Of a DNA stretch of 64,000 nt, positions 48,991-59,800 are shown in pieces. Made by a program: the position numbers and the translations under genes. A model generated the notes under the pieces. The model searched no databases. It was not told the origin of the DNA and was given only the letters and a program-made list of their open reading frames with translations. Numbering within the stretch: position 1 is the first letter of the stretch; each line of letters opens with the position of its first letter. The stretch comes from Larus michahellis (taxonomy: Eukaryota > Chordata > Aves > Charadriiformes > Laridae), in NCBI RefSeq assembly GCF_964199755.1, contig NC_133900.1, positions 75,810,727 through 75,874,726 on the forward strand, read 5' to 3'.

Positions 48991-51900
48991 GCCATACCGG
49001 GCCCACGTCTCCCGCATTGGAACAAAAACCCTCACCCCTTGGATCCCCGTGCTGTGCAGCGTCTGCAAAACCAGCCTTCCTGGCAAGGCTGAGGTGGGCG
49101 ACCCGGGAGTACGGACTCCTGAGTGTGCAAATGTACCACGGGTTTACTGTCTCAAACCGATTCTCAGTCGTCGTCTTCCTTCACGGATTCTTTTTAAAGT
49201 GTCGCAGCATGCTAATAACAGCACGTTAACATAACAGTCTGGACCCTGCATTGTGAACAGTCTCTAATTAAAGGCGGAAGATCCACTGTATTATCCAAAC
49301 ACATCTTGTAATAGGCGTTTAATAGGATAAAAGAGGGGGGAAAAAACAAAAACAAACAAAAAAAATACAGCTTTCTATACATTACAGGATTTCATCATTT
49401 TTTTGATCATTCGAGATTCATGACTAGAACTCACCTCTGACTTGAATGCAGTAGTGACAGGCTCTTGCCTGGCCAGCAGCTTAACCCAATGATCTGATTG
49501 CCCCCTGTGTAACGAGCTTGTTAGCTTTCAAACCAAGTTTCATGACACAGCATGTTATTATTCATGGGAAGGTTGTAATGTAGTATTTTGGTTATCAGGC
49601 TTCTGGTTACAGAAAATATCCGGGGGGGTGTTTAAGCTCTGAGGTACCCTTAGCAAAAATAAGGGCTTATTAAGGCTTTGTCTTATTTGCAGCGTACTGC
49701 AAAGTGCCACGTTCTTAAGGTAGGTTCCCATTTGAGTTCACCTTTCTCCAACAGCAATTTCCCACCACCCTGTCTTAGGGAAGATGGGGTCATGGGAAGA
49801 TGACTTCTCTGACTTAGAGAAGATGGGGTCATGGGAAGATGACTTCTCTGACTTAGGGAAGATGGGGTCTGAAAAACATGGCTTTTTCAGGGAATTGGTC
49901 TTGAGCTTTCAACATCTACAAAGCAATTCTGTTACTTGAGTAGTGAACCCATAACCCTGCTAACTGAAAGAACAGAGAAGATCCAGAAGGTAGCTGTTGA
50001 GGCATTTTCTGTTTCCATTCATCTGCATCTTGTTTCCAAACAAGCGCTGTATTTTCGCTAGCCTGGGATAGTCTTTAACTTTGCTGTTCCATCTTGTCAA
50101 ATGTTATGATTCATTTCAGGTTGGTTTGGCAAATACTGAACATTTGTGTCCTTGAGGGATGACACAGCAGTGCTGGATCGCTCTGTAGGCCAGATATGTC
50201 CCCAGCGTAATTGGGATTGCCAAAAGCTCGCAGGGCATGTCTCTGCTAAGCTGGCAGGGCTTGGTTGTCTGCTGGTAGCAAAAAGCAATGCATGTGGAGA
50301 AAGTTTCCTAGTGAGTGATGAGACAGAAGTCTACTGAGTAACAGTAAGGAAAGAGCTTGAAACTTGGGAGGTGAAGTTTTTAATCGGTATACAAGTTCTC
50401 TTAGTCTTTGAAGCAGAAAACAGGGGAGAGGGGCTAAATTTTACTTCTGCCTTTGCAAATCAACAGAGCAAATGTTGCTGTCTCTGCTTGGTCGGAGAAG
50501 AAACTGAAGAGGAGAAGGGATCGTCTGAAGGGAATACCAACCACTAATGGGCAAGGCACTCTGGAGTGTGCAGGAGTGCTCACTACCTCTGCGGTTCTGA
50601 CTTGGCCTCTGTATTGCTGTTGAGAGACACCTGAGCCTTTTTGGGAGGGGGTCACTTTATTTGGTTTCACTGAGCAAGGGTGTTGTACCCCTACACTCCC
50701 ATGAAAACAAAAGTTTGCATATTTCCAGAGAAATATAGCCTTCTCTGACTATGCAGTTATATCCTAGTTTTGTACCAATAGTTACATTTTCAAGGCAAGG
50801 CTGTTGGCATCTTCTCATGATACATATTTCACCTCTTTCCAGGCGTTTGCAGAGATCCTGATTTTCATTCATACCCAGAAGGACTTCTGGTTTTAAAAGC
50901 AAAGGAAATACTGCATCACTTAGTTTGAGCTGGGTATTGTAGGCTGTTTTAAGTCCATCCAGTTACCTGTCTTGACCATAATTGCATTTAAGTAATGCAT
51001 AATGAGCTTTTATAAGTGTGTTATGGGGTTGAGGCTTACTTCGTTTTATTAAAAAAAACATGTGGTCTTGCCTTGTAATCACCCAGTGGTTTTGGTGGTC
51101 TCTCCTTTTTTTCTATGTGATTGTCACAGACCCTGAATTTGCAGAGGGGCAAGATATTTTAGTGCACAGCTGACTAATTACTTCTGAATGCCTTTTGCCA
51201 TCTGCACTTGTCATTTGTGAACTTAACAAGTCATGTAATGCATCCACTAGAACTAAGGAAAGTGGGAGTGCTGCTGGTGCAACAACCTGGAACTGCCCAG
51301 AAAAATAATTTGGACATGCTTTCAGTGGTGTAAATTATAAAGTTGTGCACATCATGATTAGTTGTAAACGTTGAGGAATACCTTTGCAATGTGTGGTTTA
51401 CACTTTCTCCTCTTTAGTGCAGCTACGGTTAGTATAGTAAGCTGAATTAGAGGTTATTCCAGGCAGCATTTTGCTGGGGGACGAAGGCATTAGGGTTATT
51501 CCTGCTTGGTATCACTGGAGTCCCAAGTTGTCTACCTATTGATGTGGGAGCCAAAAAGGAACGTACTCACTGTCAGGCAAGCATGTCCTGCAGCTACGTT
51601 TCCAACTAAGGAACGATGAGAATATTAATGAAGCCCATTTTTGTTCCCACAGGTGGTTTACGCACTTTTATGTGGTTTCTGTGCTCTGGAATGGCTTTCT
51701 GCTGATCTGGCTTTTCCAAGCTGAGTTCCTTGGAGTGTCACTCCCATCGTGGATCCAGCACATGCACCATGCTCTTGGCAGAGATTCTCAGAGCGAGGAC
51801 ACGGGCAAGTATTCCAGCTATTATGATGTGGCCATATAAATGTTAGAAAGCTGCACTACCATCCTGTGCTGAATTTGTATTCCTCAAGTGCTACTTCATC

Positions 51901-54734
51901 AGCTGCTTTTAAACTAGGCTCCAAGTGACTTTCCTGGAATACCAAGTCCCTTTGTCATTATTCAAGGTAGAAATCATGCTAATTTATGGATATGATGGCT
52001 TTCAGCAGTCCTTTTAGCAGAAAGGGCTGTTAGCACCTTCCAGAATTAATCTTGCTGTGGTCAGCAGTGCCTCAGATCTACAAATATTTTTCCCAGTGCT
52101 CACTTAATTTAAAGTGAGGGTAAAAATATGCTGGGGGCGGAATAGCCTTTTTGAAACATTGTCAGGGTTAAATTGTTCCTGTCTGTCTCAAAGTTGCTAT
52201 TTTTTATCTGGAAGCAGATTGTGAGCACTTCTCTGTGCTCCTGGTTCTCCTGCTGCTTTGGCTGCATAGCTGTCGAAGACTTGCAGAATGCCTCTGGACC
52301 AGCATATTTTCCAACTGCGTCATTCATATCGTGCAGTATTGCTTTGGACTTGCTTACTACGTGGCCGTTGGCTCAACTGTGCTATGTCAAGTGCCTACTA
52401 ACGTCAGGAATGGTAAGTGCCTGCTTAGTTATTACTAAAGGCATATTTTTCCTCCCATTTGTTTCCGTCGTGGGAAATGGTTCACTTGGTTTCATAGAGG
52501 GCTGCTTGTATGAGAAGTGTGTTAACTGATGAGACATAAAAATACTTACTGGCATAGTTCAAAGTAACTACATTTCAGTATTTCATATAATCAACGAGAA
52601 TTACACATATACGCAGACACTGGCCCACACTTTCATGTTAACCATCACTGTTATTTCCTGAAAGACACCTCACACAGATGCTTTCAGGATCATTACCTGT
52701 CAGATTTGCATTGAGATACATATGCTTTATGGAGGACAGTAGTAGGTACCAGTTCTCAAATGCCACTAGGCAACTTCCGTTCTCAAACTGGAGTTTGTTT
52801 TTTGTTGTAAGCCTTCCTGCAAGGTGAGTCTGCAAGGCTGTCTTGGCCACCTCCTTTGTTTTCCACTGAGATCTTGCCACTGCTCTGCCTTGCATCAGTC
52901 TCTTCTTTCCCTCGGTACTGTAATGTCTCCATTAATGCAGGAGAAATTTGAATTATATGACTTATTTCTGCCAACACATCCGCCGAGTCTCACAACTGAG
53001 CTGCTGTTCCCCTGTACAGATGAATCACGAGCTGGTTGTAGCGCTTCTACCATGACTAATTCTTATAAGGTGGTCACTGCCAAGTATGTAACTTTAGTGA
53101 AGTTTTTAACCACTTCCAACCACATCAGCTCTAGTTTAATCCAACGATTTTTTTAAAAGAACCTTCTAATATCCTATGTCTAGATAAAGCCTTTTTCTTT
53201 CTGGACCTTTCTTCTACTTTTCACATCTTGTAGATTCTTAGAGAAGGTGTACTGGCTTGTAAATTGGAAATCATCCTTAATACAGGTAACAGTTTTTTGA
53301 AGGCCTAAGTGGTTCGCACCATGTGTATGTATGTGTCGCTGTATGTATGCATGTACGTGCGTATGTATCTCACTCATTGTGGAAAAGACAAACAACTGTG
53401 TATTTAGATGTTGACCTGAGCCATGACAACATCTTTAATTAGGATGATAAGAATTACAGTGTTGAATACTGAGGTCTTAATTTATCAATTATGTGTTGGT
53501 TGTGCATCATGCTGTACCTCAAGCTACTGGATTAAAAGCTAGTTATATGTAATGTATATAAATATATATATATAAAATATATATTAAAATATATATAAAT
53601 ATATATATATTTAGTATAGAGTGGTTAAGAGAAACGAACTACCAGCTGAGCACTTAAATGATGCAGGATTTAAAAGCAGTTTTCAAGGGAATAGGGGCTC
53701 ACTCCTAGAATTTTGTAAAACAGTAACATTTAAAAAATGTATACAGTGTTTTGGGATGATGGTTGGAAAGGTATTTCCTGGTCATATAATAATGAAATGT
53801 ATTTTGTTCAGGAAAAGAGCTTTCTATGCAGATCTGCTGGTATCACTTTGTAGGAGTTATGATGTACATTTGGGCCTCTCTCCACCAACACAGATGCCTT
53901 GTGATTCTAGCTAATCTTAGAAAAAGTAAATCAGGTAAGAAGTTTCATTTCTGCCAATGATTTACTTAGATAATTTTTTCCCGGGTGTTCCAGTAGGCTT
54001 CTGTACCTTCTAATACCTGAAAACACACATATTTTTCAGTTCCTGTAGTGGGGTGCTTTCTGTGAGGCTTTCAGTAGATTAGACGAAGTTGTTGGAAGAG
54101 AGATTGGATGGCTGAGTGGGGAGTGTGTGTATGTGTCTCTGTGTCTGTATATGTAGTTTTATAGAGCTTAAATGAAGGTCTAGCTTCTGTGATCCTAAGG
54201 ACAGACACATGCTAATGCTCGGGACTTGTGCCACTCCTCGAGGACCTCCCTTCTGTCTCCCTGTGGGCTTAAAAATAGGTTTCCTTACTCTGTATTTGCG
54301 CAACCAGCCAGAGGTGGCGTTTTATTTCATTAAAGAGTGCAAAGCTGCCAGATCAGATGGAGGTGGATGATGATGATAACTTTAATGAGCCTATTGTTCT
54401 GTAATTGTGAGTAGAAGATAAAAGTTTGTTTCATGCACGTTTTCTCCAACTGATTTCTTTCTGTTTGTTTGCAGGAAAGGTCATAAGTCTGAGCCACAGT
54501 GTACCTTCCGGAGACTGGTTTGAGAGAGTTTCTTGCCCTCATTATTTTGCAGAACTCCTGATATATGTATCTATGGCCGTCACGTTTGGATTTCACAACG
54601 CGACGTGGTGGTGTGTAGTGATGTACGTTCTTTTTAACCAGGCACTGGCTGCTGTTTTGTGTCACGAGTTCTACCAGAAAAACTTCAGCTCCTACCCAAA
54701 GCATCGAAAAGCATTTATACCATTTGTTTTTTAG
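48685..54734 (+). CDS. SRD5A3: SRD5A3, polyprenal/polyprenol reductase (5 exons, complete)
   Basis: Coding exons are 48685-48881, 51653-51804, 52218-52412, 53812-53934 and 54475-54734; joined they give 308 residues. The protein belongs to the steroid 5-alpha-reductase family, SRD5A3 branch: an NADPH-dependent ER membrane enzyme required to saturate the alpha-isoprene unit when dolichol is made for N-glycosylation (older work: polyprenol to dolichol; newer work: polyprenal to dolichal). Visible marks are an N-terminal hydrophobic helix (about residues 3-25), the signature [11 protein letters not shown] in exon 1, [13 protein letters not shown] (152-164), the C-terminal reductase domain with SGDWFE (234-239) and FGFHN (260-264), and His286 in HEFY, equivalent to the functionally important human His296. 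The human protein is 318 residues; the difference lies at the N-terminus and at the exon 3/4 joint. All phases agree. Intron 2 uses a GC donor. TMEM165 follows 1.9 kb downstream. Confidence 0.97.
49775..49869 (+). repeat. 39-bp tandem repeat in SRD5A3 intron 1
   Basis: Two full 39-base units start at 49775 and 49814 ('ttagggaagatggggtcatg' and so on), differing by one base (gga/aga), followed by a partial third from 49853 to 49869. The near identity indicates a recent tandem duplication. Confidence 0.95.
51653..51804 (+). CDS. SRD5A3: SRD5A3 exon 2
   Basis: Acceptor is 'gttcccacag'. The frame continues as [18 protein letters not shown], matching the family. The exon must end at ACG-G before GCAAGT to stay in frame with exon 3 (phase 1), giving a GC-AG intron. 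Using the nearby GT (AAGTAT) would give a frameshift and a quick stop. Confidence 0.92.
52218..52412 (+). CDS. SRD5A3: SRD5A3 exon 3
   Basis: Acceptor 'tctggaagcag' with a modest pyrimidine tract; donor 'aatg|gtaagt'. It encodes residues 117-181, two likely membrane helices: [17 protein letters not shown] and the segment ending [15 protein letters not shown]. Confidence 0.95.
53550..53612 (+). repeat. (AT)n microsatellite in SRD5A3 intron 3
   Basis: About 60 bases of interrupted ATATAT runs separated by AAAATAT spacers, about 200 bases before exon 4. Probably length-variable. Confidence 0.93.
53812..53934 (+). CDS. SRD5A3: SRD5A3 exon 4
   Basis: Acceptor 'tattttgttcag', donor 'tcag|gtaaga'. 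Encodes [32 protein letters not shown] and onward in family order. The joint with exon 3 reads ...VRN-GKEL..., four residues shorter than the human protein at this point (human has AYIT before GK, from memory). No alternative upstream AG restores them. Confidence 0.92.
54475..54734 (+). CDS. SRD5A3: SRD5A3 exon 5 (coding part, with stop)
   Basis: Acceptor 'ctgtttgtttgcag' with a strong pyrimidine tract. Encodes residues 223-308 of the reductase C-terminal domain, with [21 protein letters not shown] and the ending [13 protein letters not shown], then TAG at 54732-54734. Confidence 0.97.
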
Positions 54735-55695
54735 AATATTTATTCTAAAGTGTCTTTAGTGCAAACTGGAAAATGTTTTCTATAAGGGAATAAGAGATTT
54801 ACGGTTTATTAAAGCCAAGGTAAAATTGCACATTTTCTCTAGTTCTAGCTTAAAAGCTCATAATTTTAATGATATTCTCATCCGTGTTACCAATTTATGT
54901 GGGGAAATGTAAGGTGTCTGTGTATCATACAAGCTAAAAAATGGTTTGCTGAAGACCTTAATTCAAACTGAAGAGATGCTAATTAGCTTCTTTCTGTTTT
55001 AGAATTATATCTTATGCGTAAAGCACTTGCTGTTGTGCAGCAAGCCAAAATACATACACATGGAAACTGTGTAGAGAAAGGAGGGTGCAGGGAATCATTT
55101 GAAATACTGTATTTCATGCCTTGTCTAGGATTTAAGCGTATTTTTTTTTTCATAGTTTCTTTTCCTTGAGTCACTTCAGAGGGAGGCAAATTGAGTATTG
55201 TCTTTCTGTGCTTCCCTGTTGATAATTAAAACCAACCGCTGCTTTATGACTGCAAGCGCAGAAGCGGGCAGAGAAAGCTGCGGTGGAGGAATGACTCATG
55301 CTCAGCAGCGGAGATAAACAGACACATTCTCTGCGTGCTCTTCTCTGCACCGAAGTCAGTATTCATTGATGAAAACTCCTTGTTTATCCCTAAGCTGGGA
55401 AAATCATGGAAGGTTCTCTGTCTAGAGAGACAGTGGAAGAGAGTTTGCAGGAAATTAATGTTCTTGGTTACGGTTCTGTCATCCTTACTGCAGGATATTG
55501 GAATCTCTCGTGTGTTAGAGGGGGCAGTTATGCAGGATGACCGCAACCACGGCTACGCTCGTTCATAAACAGCCTGTGGGAGCGGGTGTAATGAACTGCC
55601 GAGGCAGAGAACACACGAAAACCTGTACCTGACAAGTGTTGCAAAGGAATTCCTTACTGGGGAGATGATGTCACTCAGCACAGGGTGTTTTTTGT
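54735..55695. other. SRD5A3 3' UTR and spacer
   Basis: Likely 3' UTR for at least the first hundred bases, then intergenic. An AP-1-type TGACTCA is at 55292-55298. No other gene is seen. Confidence 0.5.
54808..54813 (+). promoter_or_regulatory. SRD5A3: Candidate SRD5A3 polyadenylation signal (ATTAAA)
   Basis: ATTAAA lies 74 bases after the stop codon. Another ATTAAA is at 55225-55230. No canonical AATAAA was seen between the stop and the CR1, so a weak or alternative poly(A) site is likely. Which one is used cannot be told. Confidence 0.4.
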
Positions 55696-56078
55696 CATAG
55701 AACCACAGAATGTTCAGGGTTGAAAGGGACCTTGAAGATCATCTAGTTCAAACCTTCCTGCCATGGGCAGGGACACCTCCCACTAGACCTGGCTGCTCAG
55801 AGCCCCATCCAGCCTGGCCTTGAACACTTCCAGGGATGGGACAGCCACAGCTTCCCTGGGCAACCTCTTCCAGTGCCTCACCACCCTCACAGTAAAGAAT
55901 TTCTTCCTGATATCTAATCTACATCTCTCCTCTTTCATTTTAAAACCATTACCCCTCATCCTATCATTCCACTCCCTGATAAAGAGTCCCTCCTCGTCTC
56001 TCCTGTAGCCCCTTTAGGTACTGGAAGGCTGCTGTAAGCTCTCCCCGGGGCTTTCTCTTCTCCAGGCTGAACAACCCT
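55696..56078 (-). mobile_element. CR1 LINE between SRD5A3 and TMEM165 (copy 15)
   Basis: Reverse-oriented CR1: 'catagaaccacagaatgttc', 'ggttgaaagggaccttgaag', 'gcaacctcttccagtgcctc', 'ccattacccctcatcctatc', ending near 'tctccaggctgaacaaccc'. Same subfamily as copy 14. It lies antisense to both genes. Confidence 0.94.
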
Positions 56079-56359
56079 TTTTGCACTGAACCATTGAATA
56101 TTTTGGTCATTTTTATGATACTGGAGTGAATGATGAGTTTGCGTGATGTAGCATATGGATGCTGCTGTTTCAGCGTGTTTTCTATTTAAATGCATATATT
56201 CTTTTATATATAAGAAGAATTTTTATACACTGAGGTATGTCTTATGAATTCTCTAATTAAAACGGTTCGTTACGCCTCCTATTTCTGTTTTGTGCAATTT
56301 TTCAAAGCTGAGCTGTGTATTTGCTAGACAGGAGCTGTCACTTGGTACAATATGTGCAG

Positions 56360-56830
56360 AATGGGCCTCACCGGGTCACGGCGCGGGGGCTGCAGCGGGT
56401 CTCCCCGCGTCTCCACGCCGGGTCTCCCCGGGGGTCGGCGTCGGGACCCGCCGGTGCCCCCGGCAGGGTCGGGCGGGGCGGGGCGAGGGGCGGGGCATCT
56501 GTCCGCGGCGGCCGTCAGCGGGCGTGCGCAGCCAATGGGTGCGGCGCAGCTCCGCCCCCTCGAGGGGGGCCCGGCCGCTTCCCCGCCCTCCCTCCTCTCA
56601 GCACCGCGCTCGGCCGCCATGGCCTCGCCGCCGTTCCCGCCGCCGCTCTGGCGGGCCGCTGCGCTGCTGATGGCGGCTGCGCTGCTGCTGACGGCCCCAG
56701 CGGGGCTGAGCGCCGCTCCGGAGGAAGAGTCCGGAAGGAAGAAGGAACCGCCGCCAGCGCCGGCGGCGCAGGGAGCCGAACCGCGGGCTGAGGTGAGGTG
56801 AGGCGAGGCAGGCGGGGCTGGGCCCGGCCT
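56360..56830 (+). promoter_or_regulatory. TMEM165: TMEM165 CpG-island promoter
   Basis: Very GC- and CpG-rich. Contains a GC-box cluster ('gggcggggcggggcgagggg', 56471-56490, then 'cggggc'), a CCAAT box at 56532-56536 within 'cagccaatggg', and an inverted GC box ('tccgcccc', 56551-56558). There is no TATA box. The CCAAT box, 83 bases before the ATG, suggests a start of transcription within roughly 56560-56610. This is inferred. Confidence 0.82.
56619..56792 (+). CDS. TMEM165: TMEM165 exon 1 (coding part)
   Basis: ATG in 'gccgccATGG', an ideal Kozak context. Encodes MASPPFPPPLW, a hydrophobic stretch with AALLMAAALLLTA, then a polar, proline- and alanine-rich luminal segment. Ends GCT-GAG before GTGAGG in phase 0. 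The frame is also open upstream to 56352, but the Kozak context and signal peptide favour this start. Confidence 0.93.
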
Positions 56831-59800
56831 GCAGGACGCTTCGCCTTTCAGAGGCCGGCGGACCCCGAAATTCCTCTCTTTTGACAGAAAAAGGGAAGGT
56901 TGCAGGGCTTTCCTTCGCTGTGGCCCTGCAGCTGTCCCCCTTTCTGCTAACAGGGAGAATTTACGTCCGTTATGAAAAATGGACTAACGCTTTTCTTCAC
57001 CAGATAAATATTTTTGTGCCCTGCTTTCCTGCATGCTGAGGGGGCTAACCGACCTCTTCCTCAGAAGCAGGTGGAAGCAGGCTTTCTGGCGACTCAGAAC
57101 CCGCCAGTTTTTTTCCCTCGATATTTAAGATTAATTTCTTTCGGTTAAAACTTTTTTAACTGGTGCTCTTGGTTAGGGGATTCCAGTGCCGGGTGAGCAC
57201 ACTGGATGAAAAAACGATTACCATACGGCTTGATGTAGCACGTAGAGCGTGCCAGGTTTTAAACATAAACAGCAAAAAAAATTCCAGCACTGCTAAAGGT
57301 GCAGGAACTCTGGGAAGTCATTGCGTACCATAGAGAGCATGGAAACTTTTAAATACTAAACCCCCAAACTTACAGCGGTTATAAAAGTGGAATGCTGGGA
57401 AGGCACCGTGTTAAAACACGTTGCAGTCTGTCTCTGCTGGTGGATGTGCTGAAACAGGCTTTCTGAGCCGACTCTGGTCAAGCCGTCTGAACATCGACTT
57501 CCTCATTGTGGGTCTCGCTCTTGACTGTACGTGTCTTTAAGTCCTGTAAAAGTAAACACTTCGGTAAGTGAGATCTGGAGTCTGCTGGTCTGGTTTGACC
57601 GCTGGCAAGTCTTTAAGCTAGTTTTCAACAAATGGAGCATGCACAAAAAAAAAGAGTAAAATTTTAATGCAGCTGAGATGTAGAGATTCTGCAGGGGAAG
57701 AAGGTGATTCTGACAGTTTTTCAAAGGACTTCATATTTCTGCTAAGCTACCCTAGTCACCCAATTTGAGTTTGAAGAGTTAATTTCTGAATATTTATATC
57801 AGAAAATTGCTTGTTTGGTGAAGGTCATAAAGTAAGTAGCCAGGGATTGGAAAGACAACAATATTAGAGGTGAACTCAAGCAACTTTCCCCATGTTTTGT
57901 TTTAACAGTGGTTCTCATGTTCTGGTAATAGTGTGCGCAGTAAAGTACTGCTTTAATAATCAGTGCACGATCTGATCTTGCTAAGTGCCTACCTAGCAAT
58001 TTGAGGTAGGTGGCAGCCAGTAACTAGTTAATGATCATTAATGCTGCGTGAGAGGTATATACTTAAAGTGTCACACTACACAGTGTGATATGACGGGAGA
58101 AATACAAGGCTAGGTACTTCTGCGAACTAATTATTTAAGTATAATTAACTAGTGGGGTTTTCTGTTGTTTTTTTCTCCCCCTCTTACAGAAGGGATCGTC
58201 ACCAGTTGCTCCAGTTCACATTGTCAACGAAGAGTCAGCTGACAAGACTAATTTGGGCTTTATTCATGCATTTGTGGCTGCTATTTCAGTCATCATCGTC
58301 TCCGAACTGGGGGATAAGACTTTCTTCATTGCAGCCATCATGGCAATGCGGTACAACCGTTTGACTGTACTAGCTGGTGCTATGCTTGCCTTGGGACTGA
58401 TGACGTGTTTATCAGGTTAGCACTCTCTTCTTCTTGTTTCACCTCTTAAAATGTGCTGGGTACATATATATCAGTAAATCTTAATTGAAATTAAAATGAA
58501 GGTAGTCGATATATGCAGTTTTCCCATTTTGAGGAGAGTGTGAAGGTTTTCCTGGGGACCATGTCTCAGATTGAATATTTAGGCTTTTACCTGTAATGAG
58601 GTGTTTGCACTCCCTAGACCTCACTATGAGTTTAAGGAAGAGGCATGGGATTGGGAGCCTAAGCACCTCTTTTGATTTTTGGGCCGCTAGTTTCCTTTTT
58701 ATTTTTAGCTTCTATTAAATTAGCATGCCTAAAGGGAATGTGGGAGTGACTTCTCTTTTTCCTCCTAAGGCGAAAGATTCTTAATAGATGTGAAATTTCC
58801 CTCGCCTGACTTGTATCCCTGTATGTGTAGCTGTTTGGATTTGCGCTAGGAGCTGCGTAAGTGGAAGATGACATTCTGCTGTGATCCGTTGGGATGGGTG
58901 GTACTGACAGAGCCAAGAGCTGGGGAGGGAGTGAGGTGTCAGGTGGCACTTAAGGAACCTGTAGTCATGGGTGCTTATGTAGCAGCGATCGTAAAATGGA
59001 GCAGCCTTCAGGTATATCAGATGCAGCATAAGTTTTGTTGTAGGTGTGCTCATTTCTAGCCATGCCCATTTCAGAAATAATTGAAATAGTGTTCATTGGT
59101 TTATATATATGTTGGAGACAGACAATTAACTGGCTTCAGGCTTCTCGGCAATTGTTTCTATGAATGGTTTTTGGATGTGTAGCTATTGCTATATATATAT
59201 TGTTGCAATTATTATTGCAGTCTTGGAGCGGTTTCCATTTGCACTGTGTGTAATGATAGCATTGTATGAGTTTCTTCAATTACTCACTTAATATTACAGT
59301 CTTTGATGGTTCTTCCACTTCTGCACTCCTTGCTTCATTTAATGTTATTTAGTACCGCAGGTGATGAATTATTCTGTAAATCTTGCAACCTCTCTTCTCC
59401 TGCCCATTATGGCTTTCACATTTTCTGTATTAAGTCTTTCTTGCTGCTTTTTTATGACAGCTTTCTTTTCTGCTTTATCCCCCAGTTAGAGGTTCTCACC
59501 TATTTCTTCCTTTTCTAGAAAGGAGCCCTTTTTTTTTTTTTTTTCCTTTTTTCTTCTTACCTCTCTCCACTGCCCCTTGTTTTACACAAGCTGTGTCTGC
59601 AAATTCCTGGGGTTTTTGCCCACCTTGATTTCATGAAGACATGCTCACTTAAACTCACTGGCTCCAAATGATCATTACTTGGGATTTTTTTTTTTCAAGC
59701 TGTGCTTAGAGACAGCTCTACCCTTATGACAAAATAAGCTGCCTTATCATTCTGATTATTCCATTGTTTCTATAGTTGTATACACAAGTAATGCTAAAAA

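Noticed and set aside
56315-56791. Alternative + strand frame across TMEM165 exon 1
   Set aside because: Low-complexity Arg/Gly/Pro translation of a CpG island, out of frame with TMEM165.
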